From assembly GCA_001557505.1 (NCBI GenBank), contig LSAX01000002.1, positions 2,914,001 through 2,978,000 on the forward strand: a stretch of DNA of 64,000 nucleotides, given 5' to 3'. The notes below the pieces were generated by a model. The model was not told the origin of the DNA. It ran no database searches and saw nothing but the letters and a program-made list of their open reading frames with translations. The stretch comes from Reticulascus tulasneorum (Eukaryota > Ascomycota > Sordariomycetes > Glomerellales > Reticulascaceae). Of this stretch, positions 61,155-64,000 are shown piece after piece. Each line of letters opens with the position of its first letter. Position 1 is the first letter of the stretch. The translations under genes were made by a program, and so were the position numbers.

Positions 61155-61966
61155 ATTGACCGCTGTGTGCGCGCCCGAGATCGAGCGGGAAGCGGGTTCA
61201 AACGAGTCAATCCGATAGAATCGTAGCACGCGCGGCGCAGGAAGAGGTGTCGGTCGGGATTCTTTATCGCCAAAAATAAGGTGCTTCACATGCCCATAGC
61301 AGGCAAAATAACGACCTTCGACAGCTGTAGACTTGTCTGTCGGGGCCAGGTCAGTCGTGCAGTTCCCGAGGGATTTGCCAAGTTGCCGCGGGAGGTTGAG
61401 TTCGGTGACGACAAAGGCTGGTCAGAGCGACCGAATGGTCTGGACCAGATAAGGAAAGCGCTTTGTCGTGATTGCGAGCAGGCGATTCGGAGAAGTCGCA
61501 AAATGGCGACGACTTTTGATGAAAAGATGCTGACCGTCGAGTCCTGGGCTTTACCCGCTATGGGAGGATAGCGTAAGTGCGTGGCCGGGTGTGTGCGGGC
61601 GGCGGGAGGGAGGTTGAGGAGACTCGGGCGAATAAATGTGGGTATCGCAACCTCGATGTAGATTGATAGCAGCCCCGTGCAAATGGAACAGCAATTGTCG
61701 AAAGAGTTTTCGGAGCGAAAGATGCACCAGATTTCGGGACAGGTGAAGCCAGGTAAGATGGGACGGCAAGGTTGGAGGTTGGTAGTGGGAAGATCAGTTG
61801 AGGATGAGGAGGATCAGCGAAGAGTGGATATGGTGGAAAGAGATGTTCGGAGGCGGAGGAGTAGTGGGAAGGTTAAAGCTCGCGAGGCAGAGAGAAGGTG
61901 TTCGGCCAGACACAGAGAGTGAGAGGGTCACCGCCACGCCGGATTGGATATGGGATGGGATGTGAC

Positions 61967-61978
61967 GGGGGGGGGGGG
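61967..61978. repeat. G12 homopolymer upstream of the G-alpha gene
   Basis: Twelve consecutive G on the plus strand, next to GGGATGGGAT units. Confidence 0.75.
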
Positions 61979-62050
61979 ATGGAGATGGGGATGGGGACCG
62001 CTGCTAGCCCACCGTGTCCACCAAGATAGTGCTCTTTTGCCTGTAATGAT

Positions 62051-62340
62051 GTACCTACAGCATTACCTAGATGCGCATTAACTTACACTGGCGCACACAT
62101 CCACCTTGATTGTGTAGGAGTGGACGAAAGAACGGGAGGTTGCCTTGATTACATAGGTACCTATGTTCACAGATCATGCACGCCAGAGTTTTATCGGCCT
62201 CATTATTGTGGTTTCTAGTAACGCTTCACTGGCAATACCTACCTAGCAAAGGATGTCGAAGGAGACCAGACTGACCGCTACCTTACGTGCCGAGTACCTA
62301 GCATCACAAGCTCATACTGGCTTATCCAAGGTACCTATAC
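62051..62340. repeat. cluster of TACCTAG / AGGTACCT motifs
   Basis: Within 290 bp: GTACCTAC and TTACCTAG (about 62051-62070), the 16-base perfect palindrome ACATAGGTACCTATGT (62151-62166), TACCTACCTAG (about 62236-62246), GTACCTAG (about 62294-62301) and AAGGTACCTA (about 62328-62337). Confidence 0.7.
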
Positions 62341-64000
62341 CCGTCCATCTATATATATCTCTTCAGGGTGAGCCAGCTACGACGATTTGCTTTATCAACG
62401 ATAGTATCCCATACTTCTGCCTGCATACCCACCCAATGTCATATTATACTGTACTACTTGCGCTGCCATTTATCCCTCCCAGTCAACAGTCGACATCTCG
62501 ATGCTGGAACCTCCACCACTTCCTGTCCTAAAGGTTTGCCCTTGTGAGAGAATTGGGTCGCCTCACTTGTTCTGGCAAGGCGGGAATGAGATCGACTACC
62601 TTAGTTAGCCCACCTCCCCCTCCCCTGCCCTCCCCTCCCCGAAAATACGCCTGGCAATGAATGCTGCATCCGGCACAGCACGCCGATTTCTCATCATCAA
62701 ACATCACGATTCAAACTCGGCAATATGACATCTGGCTGCACCCGTACGGCAGGGGGCTTGCAATTATCAGGACAGGGGAGTCGTGTATAACAAAGAAAGA
62801 TACGGATGCCCAGTGAGCTGCTAACGTCCTTGATCACTCTAGTAATCAGTCCTCAGAGTCGGGTTCTATGGAGGAGGCATCAAGACCCTCAACCCGCACT
62901 AGGATGTACCTCGATCATCCCATGCCCCTCTACACTAAGATGTTAGGCGCTATAGTTGTACATAGTATGTAGTCCGTATGTTGGTGTGGCTTCACCTTCC
63001 AATTTGATGATTTTATTTGAGAGCTTCCCCATCCGCGGGATCGTCTTTGCCTTTTACGGACTGGTCGGGTACACTTTTGCATCGGTCTCCCATACGATGG
63101 CGTCCACCACATCACATTCGACGAATAATATGGCCATGCTTGCCTGTCCCGCTACGAATTCGAGTACAAGTGTTTCCTTTCTTTTTATTCCCTCGATGTC
63201 TTGTATGTAGCTTCCCCCGTGCTTTGTTGGGTGTGCGTAGTAGCTAATTAACTTGATGTCCTGTTGAATAAAACATGTTCCCAATTTGGTATGGCGGCCT
63301 CAAAATTTACCGGTGAACCTTGCGAAAGGTCAAGAGAACACTGTACCGTACAGCATGGTTCTGGGTTGATCACCGCAGTTGGGGCTCCCCAGCCAAATGC
63401 TGCCCTGGCCTGGCCATTTCCTTTGCCTGGAGCTGCCTCCGGGGTTGGTCTCATGTTCGTTCGCCCGCGTTCAGACCTCCGCCGATGAGACGAACAGGTC
63501 TCAGTGGCCAGATTCACTCAAAGCGACTGTCCCGGCTCCCTTGTGGCTTCGTGGCAGACGGCTAGCTGCGCCAGACTTTTGATTGCATCGGGGGCACTGC
63601 TCAACACCACTCGGCTCGGTCGCTTACGTCGTAACTTATAGCAGAGCGACGATTTTGTTACGTATCTGTGAAGATCCATTTGTCCGTGGTACAAGCTCCC
63701 CGGGCCTCGACGTTTCGGGTCGAACACATAGTTCCCAAGACACTTATTTGGCCTGACATCTGTCACATCAGGCTTTTCTCCACATGTTTCGCATAGTTCC
63801 TTGTCAGGTCGTCACTGGGGGCTTCCTAACTACCCTTTTGTTATAATCATGCATGTTCATCTTATAAAGTGCTAAGAAATGGAGCAAGTATCTCTTTCCT
63901 TAGATCTATGGTCTCACCTCCATGGGGACGACTGTCACGTTCCGGGCCTTTATTGGCCTGACCCTGGTAAATCTGTCGTAAGACACGAGATGGGACTGGC

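Larger units (their letters stand above)
61155..64000. other. spacer, 2.8 kb, upstream of the G-alpha gene to window end
   Basis: No gene supported. It contains a GGGATGGGAT tract followed by a run of 12 G (about 61951-61978), a cluster of TACCTAG/AGGTACCT motifs at 62051-62340, and a C-rich stretch at about 62612-62640. Remaining open frames are below 120 codons and show no domain. Confidence 0.5.

Overview
The window is nuclear DNA of a filamentous ascomycete (Pezizomycotina), most likely a Sordariomycete. Genes are split by short introns of about 50-100 bp with GT...AG ends. The gene set is typical of the group: NKIN-type kinesin, PalA, HOG1, a group III G-alpha, a GH16 glucanase with a WSC domain, and a TMEM16 protein whose length and sequence resemble the Nectria one. 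There is no bacterial-style operon, no CRISPR array and no recognisable transposon. I rebuilt the exon structures by hand from splice sites, reading frame and family conservation. In every complete multi-exon gene the exon lengths sum to a whole number of codons.

Layout. 1-7 kb: 5' part of conventional kinesin (-), RAD6 E2 enzyme (-), URA5 (+), and a flavocytochrome b2-type L-lactate dehydrogenase (-). 7-21.3 kb: an uncharacterised SH3 protein (-), a TMEM16 scramblase/channel (-), a metallophosphoesterase (+), a GH16-WSC wall protein (-), PEX12 (-) and a hotdog thioesterase (+). 21.4-28.2 kb: an F-box protein (-) and a large C2H2 / Fungal_trans regulator (-). 28.2-34.7 kb: a 6.5 kb stretch with no gene I can support. 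34.7-37.6 kb: SAP30-like protein and mitochondrial DnaJ MDJ1 (both +). 40-47 kb: PalA/RIM20 (+), an intron-containing tRNA-Ser (-), AVL9 (-). 49.5-61.2 kb: HOG1, glycogen phosphorylase and a group III G-alpha, all on the minus strand and separated by long spacers. 61.2-64 kb: no supported gene.

How the genes relate. Most are core housekeeping or signalling genes. Three links stand out. First, the lactate dehydrogenase has no mitochondrial presequence but ends in S-K-L, a peroxisomal targeting tripeptide, and PEX12, part of the peroxisomal import machinery, lies 13 kb away. Second, the HOG1, glycogen phosphorylase and G-alpha genes connect osmostress and cAMP signalling with glycogen breakdown, and the phosphorylase N-terminus carries a PKA-type motif. 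Third, the long spacers carry G/C homopolymers and recurring TACCTAGG/AGGTACCT motifs that the genes do not explain.
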